43,980 nt of DNA, from contig JADGNF010000035.1 in NCBI GenBank assembly GCA_017883615.1, positions 1-43,980 of the forward strand, in the 5' to 3' direction. Below, piece by piece: positions 16,089 through 26,100 of this stretch. Below the pieces are notes generated by a model that saw only the letters and a list, made by a program, of their open reading frames with translations, was not told the DNA's origin and searched no databases. Made by a program: the position numbers and the translations under genes. The DNA is from Candidatus Bathyarchaeota archaeon (GTDB lineage: Archaea; Thermoproteota; Bathyarchaeia; Bathyarchaeales; Bathycorpusculaceae). How positions within the stretch are numbered: position 1 is the first letter of the stretch; every line of letters starts with the position of its first letter.

Positions 16089-18926
16089 ATGGGTACCTTA
16101 AACCTTGACAAGATTTTCAATCCTCAAAGCGTAGCTATAATCGGCGCAAGCGATTCCGAAGGTTCAGTCGGATACGCCATAGTTAAGAACTTCACCCGCC
16201 TAGGCTACGCTGGCAAAGTTTATTTTGTTAACAATCGCAAAGCAGAAATCCTTGGAGCCAAAACCTACCCTTCCGTTGACAAGATTCCTGAACCAGTGGA
16301 CTTGGCTTTAATCGCAACGCCAGCCAAAACCGTCCCAGGAGTAATGGAAGAATGCGGAAAAGCCGGCGTAAAAGGAGTTATTATTGTCTCCGCAGGCTTC
16401 AAAGAAACGGGCCCAGCTGGCAAAGCTCTGGAAGAGGAAATGATGCGAATTGCCAAAGAATACGGAATAAGAATAGTGGGTCCAAACTGCATAGGTATAA
16501 TTCGCCCCGGAATTAACCTGAACGCAACATTCGTGGACAAACTGCCTAAACCGGGAAACTTGGCTTTCCTAAGCCAAAGCGGTGCACTGGGCTCAGCCAT
16601 CCTTGACTGGGCAATCCACGAAAACATTGGTTTTAGCAACTTTGTCTCAGTTGGTTCCATGATTGATGTGGATTTTGGCGACCTCATCGACTATTTCGGC
16701 ACTGACCCAAAAACCAAAAGTATCCTCATGTACGTGGAAGGCATAACAGAAGCTCGCAAATTCATGAGTGCAGCCCGTCATTTCGCCAGAACCAAACCTA
16801 TAATTGTAGTGAAAGCCGGCAAATTTAGCGAAAGTGCAAAAGCAGCAGCCTCTCACACAGGTTCTCTGTCGGGTGAAGATGCAATTTATGATGCCGCATT
16901 CAAACGTGCTGGAGTCGTTCGTGTAGACGAAATAGCAGATCTTTTCAATGCAGCAGAAGTGTTGGGCACCCAGCCTTTACCAAAAGGTCCCAACCTTGCA
17001 ATAATCACTAACGCGGGTGGACCTGGCGTGATGACGACTGACGCACTGATCGCGCGCAACGGAAAATTGGCGAAAATAAGCCAGAAAACTATAGACGCCC
17101 TCAACAAGGCTTTGCCGCCTTTCTGGAGTCACGGAAACCCCATCGACGTTCTAGGTGACGCAAAAGCTGACCGCTACCGTGCAGCATTGGATGCATGCTT
17201 AAATGATGAAAACATCGACGGTATCCTGATTATCTTCACGCAGCAAGCAGTCTCCGAGGCAGTGGAGATATCCAAGAGCATCGTTGAGCTAGTTAGAAGT
17301 AAAACTTACCAAACCAAAACAATCTTGACAAGCTTCATGGGTTATGGTGCTGTTCTGGAAGCAAACAACATTTTGAATGCGAATAACATTCCGACGTACT
17401 CGACTCCTGAGCAAGCGGTCAAAACTTACATGACTATGTACCAATATCAACGTAATGTCGAGTTAATTTATGAAACGCCCGAGGAATTCCCCGTTGAGGC
17501 CCCGCCTAAACGTCCTGTGAACGTTGTCCTAAGAAACGCAGCATTCGATGACCGCGAAATCTTAACCGAGGACGAAGCAAAACGTGTTCTCAAATATTAC
17601 AACTTTCCCGTCGTGAAAACAGCAGTAGCTAACAACGTTGACGAAGCAGTGGGATATGCGCAGCAGATGGGTTTCCCAGTTGTGCTAAAGATCCTCTCTC
17701 CCCAAATCGTTCACAAAAGCGATGCTGGTGGTGTCATTCTCAACGTGCACGACGCAAACGAAGTGCGAGATGCGTTTGACATTTTGATTCAGCGAGCAAC
17801 CGCCTACAACCCTAACGCGCAAATAATCGGGGTTACCGTACAACCGATGGTTCAGAAAAAAGGTTATGAAGTTATTCTCGGAGGCAAGACTGACCCCATT
17901 TTTGGTCCCGTGGTACTTTTTGGAATGGGTGGAGTCGGTGTTGAACTCTTCAAGGACTACTCTATGGGACTTCCTCCGTTAAACACCACATTGATAAGGC
18001 GGATGATGGAGGAAACAAAAATCTACAAGCTCCTGAAAGGCTACCGAGGCTCACCACCCGCAGACATAAAGAAGCTGGAAGAGACTCTGCTGCTTTTCTC
18101 GCAATTACTCATTGATTTCCCACAGATAAAAGAAATCGACATAAACCCTCTTCTGATAAATGAGAAAGAAGCCGTTGTCCTGGACGCACGAATAGTAATA
18201 GACAAAGCAAGTGTCTGCAAAACTTTCGAGCCACACGAGCACCTAGTCATCAGTCCTTACCCGAAAAAGTATGAGATGATTTGGGGTCTCAAGAGCGGGC
18301 AAGATGTACTCTTACGACCAATAAAACCTGAGGACGAACCTATGTGGCTGGATATGTTCCAGAGTCTGAGTGAAGAATCTATCCGTTACCGTTTCTTCCA
18401 AATGCTTAAGGATACTCCTCATGAGGTCCGAGTGCGTTATTGCAACATCGATTACGACCGCGAAATAGCCATGGTGGCAGAACTCCTCGAAGATGGACGC
18501 AGAAAAATCCTAGGCGTAAGCCGCGTAAGCATCGAACCAGACGGGAAAACAGGCGAAATGGCATTCATCGTTGGCGACAAATGGCAGAATCTTGGCTTAG
18601 GCACCAAGATGGTGGATTACACTTTGGACATAGCCACAATGATGGGCGTAGAAAGTGTTTATGCTATCATGCTGCCGGACAATTACCGCGCGTTAAGCTT
18701 AACGAAGAAGATGGGTTTCGACATAGAATACCTCGGCGACGGCACTGTCAAAGGTAGCCTTAGCCTCAAAGAAGACCTTCCCGACCAAAGATGTCTATTA
18801 CTCAATAATCCTCAAGAGGTCCCTGCTGAGCAAGAAAAACCTGCCACTCCCGTTCTCACTGCAGCGTCAGCCAAAAAGGAAAGCCCAGAAACTGAACAAC
18901 CGAAAGCACAAGTAACCTCAAGTTAG
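16089..18926 (+). CDS. ADP-forming acyl-CoA synthetase fused to a GNAT acetyltransferase
   Basis: The 945-residue protein joins three parts. The first is the alpha unit of an ADP-forming acetyl/acyl-CoA synthetase (residues 1-460, CoA-binding Rossmann and ligase domains). The second is an ATP-grasp beta unit (about 480-700). The third is a GNAT acetyltransferase (about 740-890, with acetyl-CoA loop QNLGLGTKM). The catalytic phospho-histidine is present in SHTGSLSG (H256), as is the second histidine in IVHKSDAGGV (H542). The synthetase should therefore be active, making ATP from acyl-CoA and ADP. Bacterial Pat/PatZ lysine acetyltransferases share this architecture but often lose the alpha histidine. 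The last 40 residues are disordered and Pro/Glu-rich. This is probably both an energy-conserving enzyme and a protein acetylase (inference). Confidence 0.9.
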   Translation: MGTLNLDKIFNPQSVAIIGASDSEGSVGYAIVKNFTRLGYAGKVYFVNNRKAEILGAKTYPSVDKIPEPVDLALIATPAKTVPGVMEECGKAGVKGVIIVSAGFKETGPAGKALEEEMMRIAKEYGIRIVGPNCIGIIRPGINLNATFVDKLPKPGNLAFLSQSGALGSAILDWAIHENIGFSNFVSVGSMIDVDFGDLIDYFGTDPKTKSILMYVEGITEARKFMSAARHFARTKPIIVVKAGKFSESAKAAASHTGSLSGEDAIYDAAFKRAGVVRVDEIADLFNAAEVLGTQPLPKGPNLAIITNAGGPGVMTTDALIARNGKLAKISQKTIDALNKALPPFWSHGNPIDVLGDAKADRYRAALDACLNDENIDGILIIFTQQAVSEAVEISKSIVELVRSKTYQTKTILTSFMGYGAVLEANNILNANNIPTYSTPEQAVKTYMTMYQYQRNVELIYETPEEFPVEAPPKRPVNVVLRNAAFDDREILTEDEAKRVLKYYNFPVVKTAVANNVDEAVGYAQQMGFPVVLKILSPQIVHKSDAGGVILNVHDANEVRDAFDILIQRATAYNPNAQIIGVTVQPMVQKKGYEVILGGKTDPIFGPVVLFGMGGVGVELFKDYSMGLPPLNTTLIRRMMEETKIYKLLKGYRGSPPADIKKLEETLLLFSQLLIDFPQIKEIDINPLLINEKEAVVLDARIVIDKASVCKTFEPHEHLVISPYPKKYEMIWGLKSGQDVLLRPIKPEDEPMWLDMFQSLSEESIRYRFFQMLKDTPHEVRVRYCNIDYDREIAMVAELLEDGRRKILGVSRVSIEPDGKTGEMAFIVGDKWQNLGLGTKMVDYTLDIATMMGVESVYAIMLPDNYRALSLTKKMGFDIEYLGDGTVKGSLSLKEDLPDQRCLLLNNPQEVPAEQEKPATPVLTAASAKKESPETEQPKAQVTSS

Positions 18927-19233
18927 CTGCTCCAAACACGATTTTCTTCTTCATACGCTCCTTTCTTAAACCTCAAGAACTACGTTTTTAGTTTTGAAAT
19001 TATTTTTGGCATGGATTGAACAGCTGCAAGTTTGGCTCAACCTTTATGTACTGGGAATTGGCTTTTTGGGTCTTTATGCGCGTATGGTGCATCAAAATGT
19101 TGCCCCTGGCTTCAAAGAATAGGGCGCGTTTAATCCAAAGTCACCTGCGAACGGTAAATTCTTTAAATTTATTCATCGAAGAGAATTGCGTAAAAAGCTG
19201 TTTGCAACCCAGATATCTGGGGGTTAAAGCTTA
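18927..19233. other. Intergenic region upstream of the Hdr-hydrogenase operon
   Basis: A T-rich stretch after the synthetase stop (18940-19010) may terminate it. CTTTAAATTT at 19161-19170 is the best TATA candidate for hdrC (start 19234). A 72-codon frame at 19016-19234 has no features and is rejected. Nothing else was seen. Confidence 0.4.
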
Positions 19234-19797
19234 ATGGTGGAGAATGTTACACCAACAATTAAAGACAATATGCGCGAGCCGATTAAAGCTTCCGAAATCG
19301 ACCCAAAATTCAAATATCAACTTACAAAGATGCACGGCGCCGAAAAACTGCTTAAATGCTTCCAATGTGGAACCTGCACCAGTGACTGCCCAGTTGCAAG
19401 GTATAGCGACTCCTACAGGCCACGCACAATTCTTCATATGGCAAGGCTGGGACTTAAAGAACGAGTTCTCAAAAGCGACACCCTCTGGCTATGCGCAGCA
19501 TGTTTCACTTGCACTGACAGGTGTCCACAAGATGTGGAAGTAGCAAGCGTGATCCGCGTGCTTAGGAACTTGGCTGCCGAAGAAGGCTTTTTCCCTGCAG
19601 TTTTCAAGGACCAATGTGCCAGTGTGTTAGAGTCCGGTTATGCTTTCAAGATTCCTGAATTGAGAATAAAGAAAAGGGAAACTCTTGGATTGCCATCGTT
19701 GCCCAAAGGCAACCCTGAAAGCATAAAGAAGAGTCTCAAAGGCGTCAACTTCATGAAACACATGAAAAACAAAGGTGAATCCCCTGCCAAACAGTAA
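19234..19797 (+). CDS. hdrC: Heterodisulfide reductase subunit C-like iron-sulfur protein
   Basis: This 187-residue protein carries two [4Fe-4S] motifs, CFQCGTCTSDCPV and CAACFTCTDRCPQ, with the helical spacer containing YRPRTILHMARLG typical of HdrC. HdrC passes electrons between HdrA and the catalytic HdrB in the cytoplasmic heterodisulfide reductase. The C-terminal 60 residues are basic and variable. It is the first gene of a tight operon; the hdrB start lies 23 bp inside it. No hdrA is present in the window. Confidence 0.9.
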   Translation: MVENVTPTIKDNMREPIKASEIDPKFKYQLTKMHGAEKLLKCFQCGTCTSDCPVARYSDSYRPRTILHMARLGLKERVLKSDTLWLCAACFTCTDRCPQDVEVASVIRVLRNLAAEEGFFPAVFKDQCASVLESGYAFKIPELRIKKRETLGLPSLPKGNPESIKKSLKGVNFMKHMKNKGESPAKQ

Positions 19798-20674
19798 ATA
19801 CCTAATCTTCTTAGGCTGCGCAATTCCTTACAGAGTTTCCGCCTACGAAATTTCTTCACGTAAAGTTCTTGTTAAACTCGGCGTTGAATTGATCGAGATG
19901 CCTGAATTCAACTGCTGCGGCTTACCACTTGATCCCGTCAGCCACGAAACCATGATGATTCTTGCCGCAAGAAACTTAGCCTTAGCAGAACAACAAAGCT
20001 TGAACATTCTCACTTTGTGTCCAGGGTGCGCCGGTAGTCTAAAGAAAGTTAATAAGATTTTAAAGGAAGACAAGACATTAAGAGAGCAAATTAATGGTCA
20101 CCTGAAGGAATCAGGCCTAGAATTCAAAGGGACAATTGAGGCGAAGCATCTGCTACAGGTCTTGAAAGAAGACGTAGGCATAGACAACATAAAAAAGGCA
20201 GTTGTAAAACCGCTAACTATGCTTAAAGTGGCTGAACATAACGGCTGCCATATCTTGCGCCCCAAAGAATACATTGGCTTCGACGACCCTGAAGATCCCC
20301 AGACCCTCAAAGCTCTTGTCGAGGCCACGGGCGCTACTTGTTTAGACTATATTGATGAAACCGAATGTTGCGGTGCTCCCAGCGTTGGAGTAAGCGACAA
20401 GGTGGCGTTGCAGCTTGCCAAAGACAAGTTGAGCCATGTTAAGCAAGTGGACGCGCAAGCTTTAATAACAATTTGTCCGTTCTGCCACATCATGTACGAC
20501 ACGAATGAACTGCGCATAGAAAAAATGTTCAACGAAGTCTATGGCATTCCTGTTCTGCATTATCCACAACTTTTAGGGTTAGCCTTAGGCATGACGCCTG
20601 AAGAACTTGCTTTTTCCGAACTCAGAGTTAGCGCTAAAAAATTATTAGAACAAGTCAATGAAGGTGCAAAATAG
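19775..20674 (+). CDS. hdrB: Heterodisulfide reductase subunit B-like protein
   Basis: This 299-residue protein has two CCG domains: FNCCGLPLD with LCPGCAGS, and TECCGAPSVG with ICPFCHIMYD. In methanogen HdrB these bind the two noncubane [4Fe-4S] clusters that split CoM-S-S-CoB, and both cysteine sets are complete here. No methanogenesis genes are visible, so the disulfide or other acceptor is unknown. The GTG start at 19775 lies inside hdrC, and mvhG follows after 3 bp. Confidence 0.92.
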   Translation: MNPLPNSKYLIFLGCAIPYRVSAYEISSRKVLVKLGVELIEMPEFNCCGLPLDPVSHETMMILAARNLALAEQQSLNILTLCPGCAGSLKKVNKILKEDKTLREQINGHLKESGLEFKGTIEAKHLLQVLKEDVGIDNIKKAVVKPLTMLKVAEHNGCHILRPKEYIGFDDPEDPQTLKALVEATGATCLDYIDETECCGAPSVGVSDKVALQLAKDKLSHVKQVDAQALITICPFCHIMYDTNELRIEKMFNEVYGIPVLHYPQLLGLALGMTPEELAFSELRVSAKKLLEQVNEGAK

Positions 20675-20677
20675 AAA

Positions 20678-21658
20678 ATGAGCAACAAACTGAAAATAGC
20701 CTTTTACTGGGCAGCAAGTTGCGGCGGCTGCGAAATAGCCGTGCTAGATATCAACGAAAAAATCCTAGACGTAGTAAAAATCGCGGACATCGTGTTCTGG
20801 CCAGTAGCCATGGACATCAAGTACAAGGATGTAGAAGCGATGAAGGACGAATACATCGACATCACATTCTTCAACGGGTCCATCCGCAACTCAGAGCAAG
20901 AACACATGGCAAAGTTGCTGCGTGCAAAATCTAAGACGCTTGTTGCATTCGGCTCCTGTGCTCACGAAGGCTGCGTACCTGGTTTAGCAAACTTGAATGA
21001 CCACGACGAAATCTTTGATCACGTTTACATCAAAGACAAATCAAACGTGAACCCGAACAAGGTTATGCCCAAAATCTCCACTGTCGTGAAGGAAGGCACT
21101 CTCAAGATTCCAGAATTTTACGATACAGTGAAGACTTTAGCACAAACGGTAGACGTAGACTACTTTTTACCCGGTTGCCCACCACCAGTGAAGTTAATCA
21201 GCAACGCTATAGACGCAATCGCCGCGGGAAAGTTGCCGCCCAAAGGCTCTGTTCTTGCCCCGCTGCCGGCAGTCTGTGACGAATGTCCAAGGAAACGTGA
21301 AAATAAGAAAATAAACAAAATTTACCGTGTATACGAGAAGACTCCTGAACCTGAACGGTGTCTAATGGAACAGGGCATAATCTGCATGGGTATGGCGACT
21401 CGAAGCGGATGCGGTGCTCAATGTCTCACAGTGGATATGCCTTGCACAGGATGTGGAGGAGCCGCTCCAAACCAGCCGGAAGTCGGCGCAGGAATGATAA
21501 CCGCATTAGCTTCAATCCTGGGATTAGACAAGGAATCTGGACAATACACAAACGAAGATGTAGTGAAATTGATGGCTCAAGTTAAAGATCCAGTCGGTAC
21601 ATTTTACATGTATAGTTTGCCTGCTTCCATTCTTAAACGCAAGGTGATGAAAAAGTGA
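20678..21658 (+). CDS. mvhG: [NiFe] hydrogenase small subunit, F420-non-reducing (Mvh) type
   Basis: This 326-residue small subunit carries the three iron-sulfur clusters that take electrons from the NiFe site. The proximal cluster starts at SCGGCE (near residues 14-19) and continues with GSCAHEGC and LPGCPPP. The other clusters are in CDECPRKR and the Cys-rich C-terminal SGCGAQCLTVDMPCTGCGG. There is no Tat signal or membrane anchor, so the enzyme is cytoplasmic. It overlaps the large-subunit gene by 4 bp. Methanogen Mvh hydrogenases use MvhD to reach HdrA; MvhD is absent here. Confidence 0.93.
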   Translation: MSNKLKIAFYWAASCGGCEIAVLDINEKILDVVKIADIVFWPVAMDIKYKDVEAMKDEYIDITFFNGSIRNSEQEHMAKLLRAKSKTLVAFGSCAHEGCVPGLANLNDHDEIFDHVYIKDKSNVNPNKVMPKISTVVKEGTLKIPEFYDTVKTLAQTVDVDYFLPGCPPPVKLISNAIDAIAAGKLPPKGSVLAPLPAVCDECPRKRENKKINKIYRVYEKTPEPERCLMEQGIICMGMATRSGCGAQCLTVDMPCTGCGGAAPNQPEVGAGMITALASILGLDKESGQYTNEDVVKLMAQVKDPVGTFYMYSLPASILKRKVMKK

Positions 21659-23106
21659 AAGAAATAACTATAGACCCAATTACAAGACTTGAAGGGCACG
21701 GAAACGTATCCATATTTCTCAACGACAAAGGCGATGTAGAAAGCGCTTACCTCAAAGTTCCCGAACTGCGAGGTTTTGAAAAATTCTGCATCGGACGACG
21801 CGCTGAGCTCATGCCAATCCTCACAACGAGGATCTGTGGAGTTTGCCCCGTTGCTCACCACTACGCCGCAGTCAAAGCCCTAGATGCAGCCTTCAACGTT
21901 GAGCCGCCATCTGCAGCCAAGAAGCTCCGCGAACTCCAATATGTAGGATACTACATCTACGACCACATTTTGCACTTTTACTACTTGGGCGGTCCAGACT
22001 TTATCGTTGGCCCCGACGCACCAGCAGAGAAACGCAACATCTTAGGCGTCATTGAGAAAGCAGGCATGGAAGTTGCAAAAGAAGTCATAAAGCACCGAGC
22101 TTACGGGCAGAAAATCACGCAAATAATCGGCGGCAAAGCCACCCACCCCGTTTCCGGATTGCCCGGAGGAATGAGCAAGGCACTTAACGAGGAAGACCGC
22201 AAAGAAATCCAAGCAATGGCAGAATCGTCAGTCAAATTCGCCCAGTTAACACTCAAAATCTTCCACGACCTCGTATTAGGCAACCCAAAATACCTGGAGA
22301 TGATTAAGAGCGACGCCTACACCATGAACACCTACTACATGGGCACCGTGGACGCCAAGAACAAAGTTAACTTCTACGACGGCAAAGTCCGCGTAGTTGA
22401 CCCGTCAGGCAAAGAGTTCCTCAAGTTCGAAGGCAAAGACTACCTCAAACACATAAGCGAACACGTGGAACAATGGACTTACAGTAAATTCCCCTACCTG
22501 ACGAAAGTCGGCTGGAAAGGCTTCAGCTATGGTCCAGACAATGGCGTTTACCGCGTTGGTCCACTGGGTAGGCTTAATGCATCAGATGGAATGACGACTC
22601 CGCTGGCACAAGCCGAATACGAAGCTATGTTCAAGACGTTGGGCAAACCAGTCCACGGCACACTCGCTTTCCACTGGGCACGTCTAATTGAATTGCAGTA
22701 CGCTGCTGAACGCGCAGTTGAGCTGGCTAAAGACAAAGAAATCACGAGCACTAACATCCGCAACAAACCAGGCGCTCCAGGCGAAGGCGTCGGCGTTGTC
22801 GAAGCAGCCAGAGGCACTCTCATCCACCATTACACTTTAGACAAAGATGCAATGGTCAAAGACGTCAACATGATTGTTGCCACAACCAACAACTACCCCG
22901 CTATCTGCATGAGCATACGCGACGCAGCCAAAGGCTTAATCAAAGGCGGCAAATGCGACCAAGGCATACTCAACAAAATCGAAATGGCGTTCAGAGCTTA
23001 CGATCCCTGCTTCGGATGCGCAACCCACTTTGCAGTAGGACAAATGCCCTTAGAAGTCAAAGTCTACAAAAACAACAAAATGCTTGTCCAGACTCTGAAG
23101 CGGTAA
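21655..23106 (+). CDS. mvhA: [NiFe] hydrogenase large subunit, Mvh type
   Basis: This 483-residue catalytic subunit oxidises or produces H2. The NiFe ligands are in the L1 motif RICGVCPVAHH (near residue 60) and the L2 motif DPCFGCATHF near the C-terminus; all four cysteines are Cys, not selenocysteine. About 20 residues follow the L2 histidine, the peptide normally cut off by a maturation protease such as the HycI-type protein encoded at 26310. The GTG start at 21655 overlaps the mvhG stop, giving translational coupling. It ends the operon, and a pyrimidine-rich tract follows. Confidence 0.95.
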   Translation: MKEITIDPITRLEGHGNVSIFLNDKGDVESAYLKVPELRGFEKFCIGRRAELMPILTTRICGVCPVAHHYAAVKALDAAFNVEPPSAAKKLRELQYVGYYIYDHILHFYYLGGPDFIVGPDAPAEKRNILGVIEKAGMEVAKEVIKHRAYGQKITQIIGGKATHPVSGLPGGMSKALNEEDRKEIQAMAESSVKFAQLTLKIFHDLVLGNPKYLEMIKSDAYTMNTYYMGTVDAKNKVNFYDGKVRVVDPSGKEFLKFEGKDYLKHISEHVEQWTYSKFPYLTKVGWKGFSYGPDNGVYRVGPLGRLNASDGMTTPLAQAEYEAMFKTLGKPVHGTLAFHWARLIELQYAAERAVELAKDKEITSTNIRNKPGAPGEGVGVVEAARGTLIHHYTLDKDAMVKDVNMIVATTNNYPAICMSIRDAAKGLIKGGKCDQGILNKIEMAFRAYDPCFGCATHFAVGQMPLEVKVYKNNKMLVQTLKR

Positions 23107-23145
23107 AAACTTCTTTTCTCTTTCCCTTTTAAATCTTGTTTTCAG
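23107..23145 (+). terminator. Pyrimidine-rich terminator after mvhA
   Basis: Directly after the mvhA stop there are several T-runs without a hairpin, an archaeal-type terminator. The region lies between convergent genes and could serve both strands. Confidence 0.4.
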
Positions 23146-23179
23146 TAAAATTTTGAGTTCAACTTCTATTTCTGATTGC

Positions 23180-26100
23180 TTAGGATGCTCCAACATTGCT
23201 TTTCTCTCTTCTGACCCAAACCATCTTTGTCAGTTCCAGCAATCCAATTGGAGCTAATCCCAACGCAAGAACTACCAGCCAGTCAAACGCAGTCAATTGA
23301 ATTATCGCAAAGTTGATGCCGATCGCTCCTAACCCGTACTGCAATTGCGGCACATACATCAGAATAGCGTGAAATACGGGGATGGAAAGAACAAGTGGCA
23401 TTATCCTCCAATTCCAGTCTTCCTTTAATGATTTGTAAATAGGCTTGTTTAATCGTCTGAGCGAAAGGATAAGTGCGCTTTGGGCGATGATGGCGACAGT
23501 GAGCAGCATTGTTCGGGCTTTTGCCTGCTCCCACACTATCATACTGGGAGTTTCAAGTGAGTCTGAGCCTAAAACGTGGCTAGCCGTGTTTAAGCCCGAA
23601 ATTGGTAGAATATCATATAGGGCTAAGAGGTAAGCGACGGTTAACATTAATGCTAAAGACAAAGAAAAAACTACAAGTGCTGTTCTTCGTTTGCCGCCAA
23701 TAAGTCCTTCTTTGCTTCGCGGTTTCTCTTTCATTACATCTTGACTAAGTTTGTCTGTAACCAGTGCAATTGAGGGAGCAAATTGGGTTATGGCTATGTA
23801 GATTAGTTGCCACGTTTGCAAGATGAAGAATTCTTTTACAAACGATGAACCGAATAAAACCAGAGCCTCTGCAATGCTTATTGCAATGTAGAAGAACACG
23901 ATGTTTTGAATTTTCTCAAAGACTCCTCTGCCTTCTCGGATTCCTGTCACAATAGAATTGAATGAATCGTCGGCGAGCACGATTCCTGCTGACTGCCTAG
24001 CAACATCCGTACCAGTCGCGCCCATAGCTATACCTACATCCGCGGCAACGATTGCTTGAGCGTCGTTTACTCCGTCGCCCGTCATAGCGACAACGCAATT
24101 CAGTTTTTGATACCGGACAACTATAGTCCTCTTGTCATCTGGTGAAGTTCTGGCAAAAACAGCCGTATTTAGGAAGTCTTGGTCTGAAAGACTTTTGATT
24201 TGGGATCCTTCCACTACCAGCTGGTCCCCGTCTATCAGCCCAATTTCTCTCCCGATACTTTTGGCAGTAGCTAGGCTATCGCCCGTTATCATGACTGGCT
24301 TAATGCCTGCTCCTCTCAATTCGGATACTGCAAACCGAACTCCTTCCCTGGGCGGGTCGGTGATTGCTACGAGTCCTATGAAAGTTAGGCAGCTTTCGCA
24401 GTTTTCACGCATATCCGTCTGGTCAAAATTCTCTACTTCTCGAAGAGCGAAAGAAACAATTCTCTGCCCTAACTCGGAAAAGAGTTCAACCCTTTCGCAC
24501 ACGTGATTCTTGTATTCTTTGCTGAAAGCTTCAGTTTCGTTTTCTTTGGATAGAACGTGGTCGCATTGTGTTAGAAGCGTTTCTGTTGAGCCCTTCACGA
24601 AGAAGACGAATCGCTTGGTTTTGTTGTCTTGGAACACTTTTGTTATGAGCTTTGACTTTGGGTCAAGCGGCCAACTTTGAAGAAGCGTGAATCTTTCAGT
24701 ATATGCCTCAGGTTCCAAAATTGCTCGTTCAAATAAACACAGCATGGCTATGTCTGTTGCGTCGCTTGTGACTTTGCGGCTTGTATCAATCTGGCAAGCT
24801 TTGTTTTCCCCATTATCGTCACCAAAGATAGGCCTGTCGTTGTTAAGCAAAGATGCGGCAAGAAGATATTCGAGTGCATTTTCTTCATCGATTTTGACAG
24901 GCGCCGATTCCTGGTATTCTTGGGGGTTTTCAAAGGCTTTCTTGAAGCCTTGGCTAATGTTGATTTTGACGATTCTGCCATGATCAATGGAGTCTGGACT
25001 TGTGATGAAGTAAAGTCTTTCTTGTCCCTCTTTGATTGGGGTATAAACCCATTTTACTGTCATTTTATTTTGCGTGATTGTTCCGGTTTTGTCCGTGCAG
25101 AGAACGGATACTCTACCCGCACTTTCGATAGCGTTTAGGTTGCGGATGATCACATTGCTTTTGACCATATAGAGAGCGCCTGCCAGCATGACGATTGTGA
25201 CAAGCAGAGGTATGCTTACGGGCATGATGTTCAACGCGGTGATGAGGCTGTTTGCGATATCCTGTGCGATCAAAGCAACAGTTGGTGAATTGCCACTCAG
25301 ATACAAATTTGCAACATTGTAAGTTATCGAAATTCCTAGGTAGATTAGGACTATGTAAGTAAGGTTTTTTGCGAGTATGTTTATTCTTTTGCGTAGAGAT
25401 ATTTCTGGAGCGACAATTTTCAGTTTGCCTGCCATCTTGCCTATCTGTGTATTCTTTCCTGTTTCCAGAACCACTGCAGTTGCGTTTCCCGTAACGATGG
25501 AAGTCCCCAGGAAAAGGCCGTCTCGCTTTTGAAAAATTGACCCTTCTTCCTTATCCCCTGATGCATTCTGGGATTTTTCAGCGTCGGCTGATTCGCCGGT
25601 CAAAATCGCTTCGTTTACTCTAAGATTTACAGAGGAGATAATTCTTGAGTCTGCGGGAATTATATCTCCCTGTTTGAGAAGAATAATGTCTCCCGGAACT
25701 AAATTCTCAGAACAAGTCACAGCGATTTTGCCGTCCCGCTTTACCTTGCTTTTTGGGCTTGAAAGCTTCTGAAGCGCTGTAAGTCCTCTCTCGGCCCTTA
25801 TAGATTGAACAATTATTACAACAACGTTTCCTGTTATGATTGGTAGCCATACTCCCACTTGAAACCACAGGTGCGGCAAAACAACAAGGGCAAGTATTGC
25901 AAGTATCGTACTTACTATGAGGTAAACGGCGATTAGCCAGTTTGATAGTGGAGCGAGGTACATTTTTATGCGGTTGACCGCTATTTTTGGGACGCTGTTC
26001 GGTCCAACTTGCAGTAACCTTTTTTCTGCCTCTTGCTGGGTTAGACCTGTATCAAGGTTTGTTTCTAGTTTTTTGCTGATTTCGTCAAGCGGCAGAGCGA

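Noticed and set aside
19016-19234. 72-codon frame before hdrC
   Set aside because: No ribosome binding site, no recognisable motif, and it covers the likely hdrC promoter.
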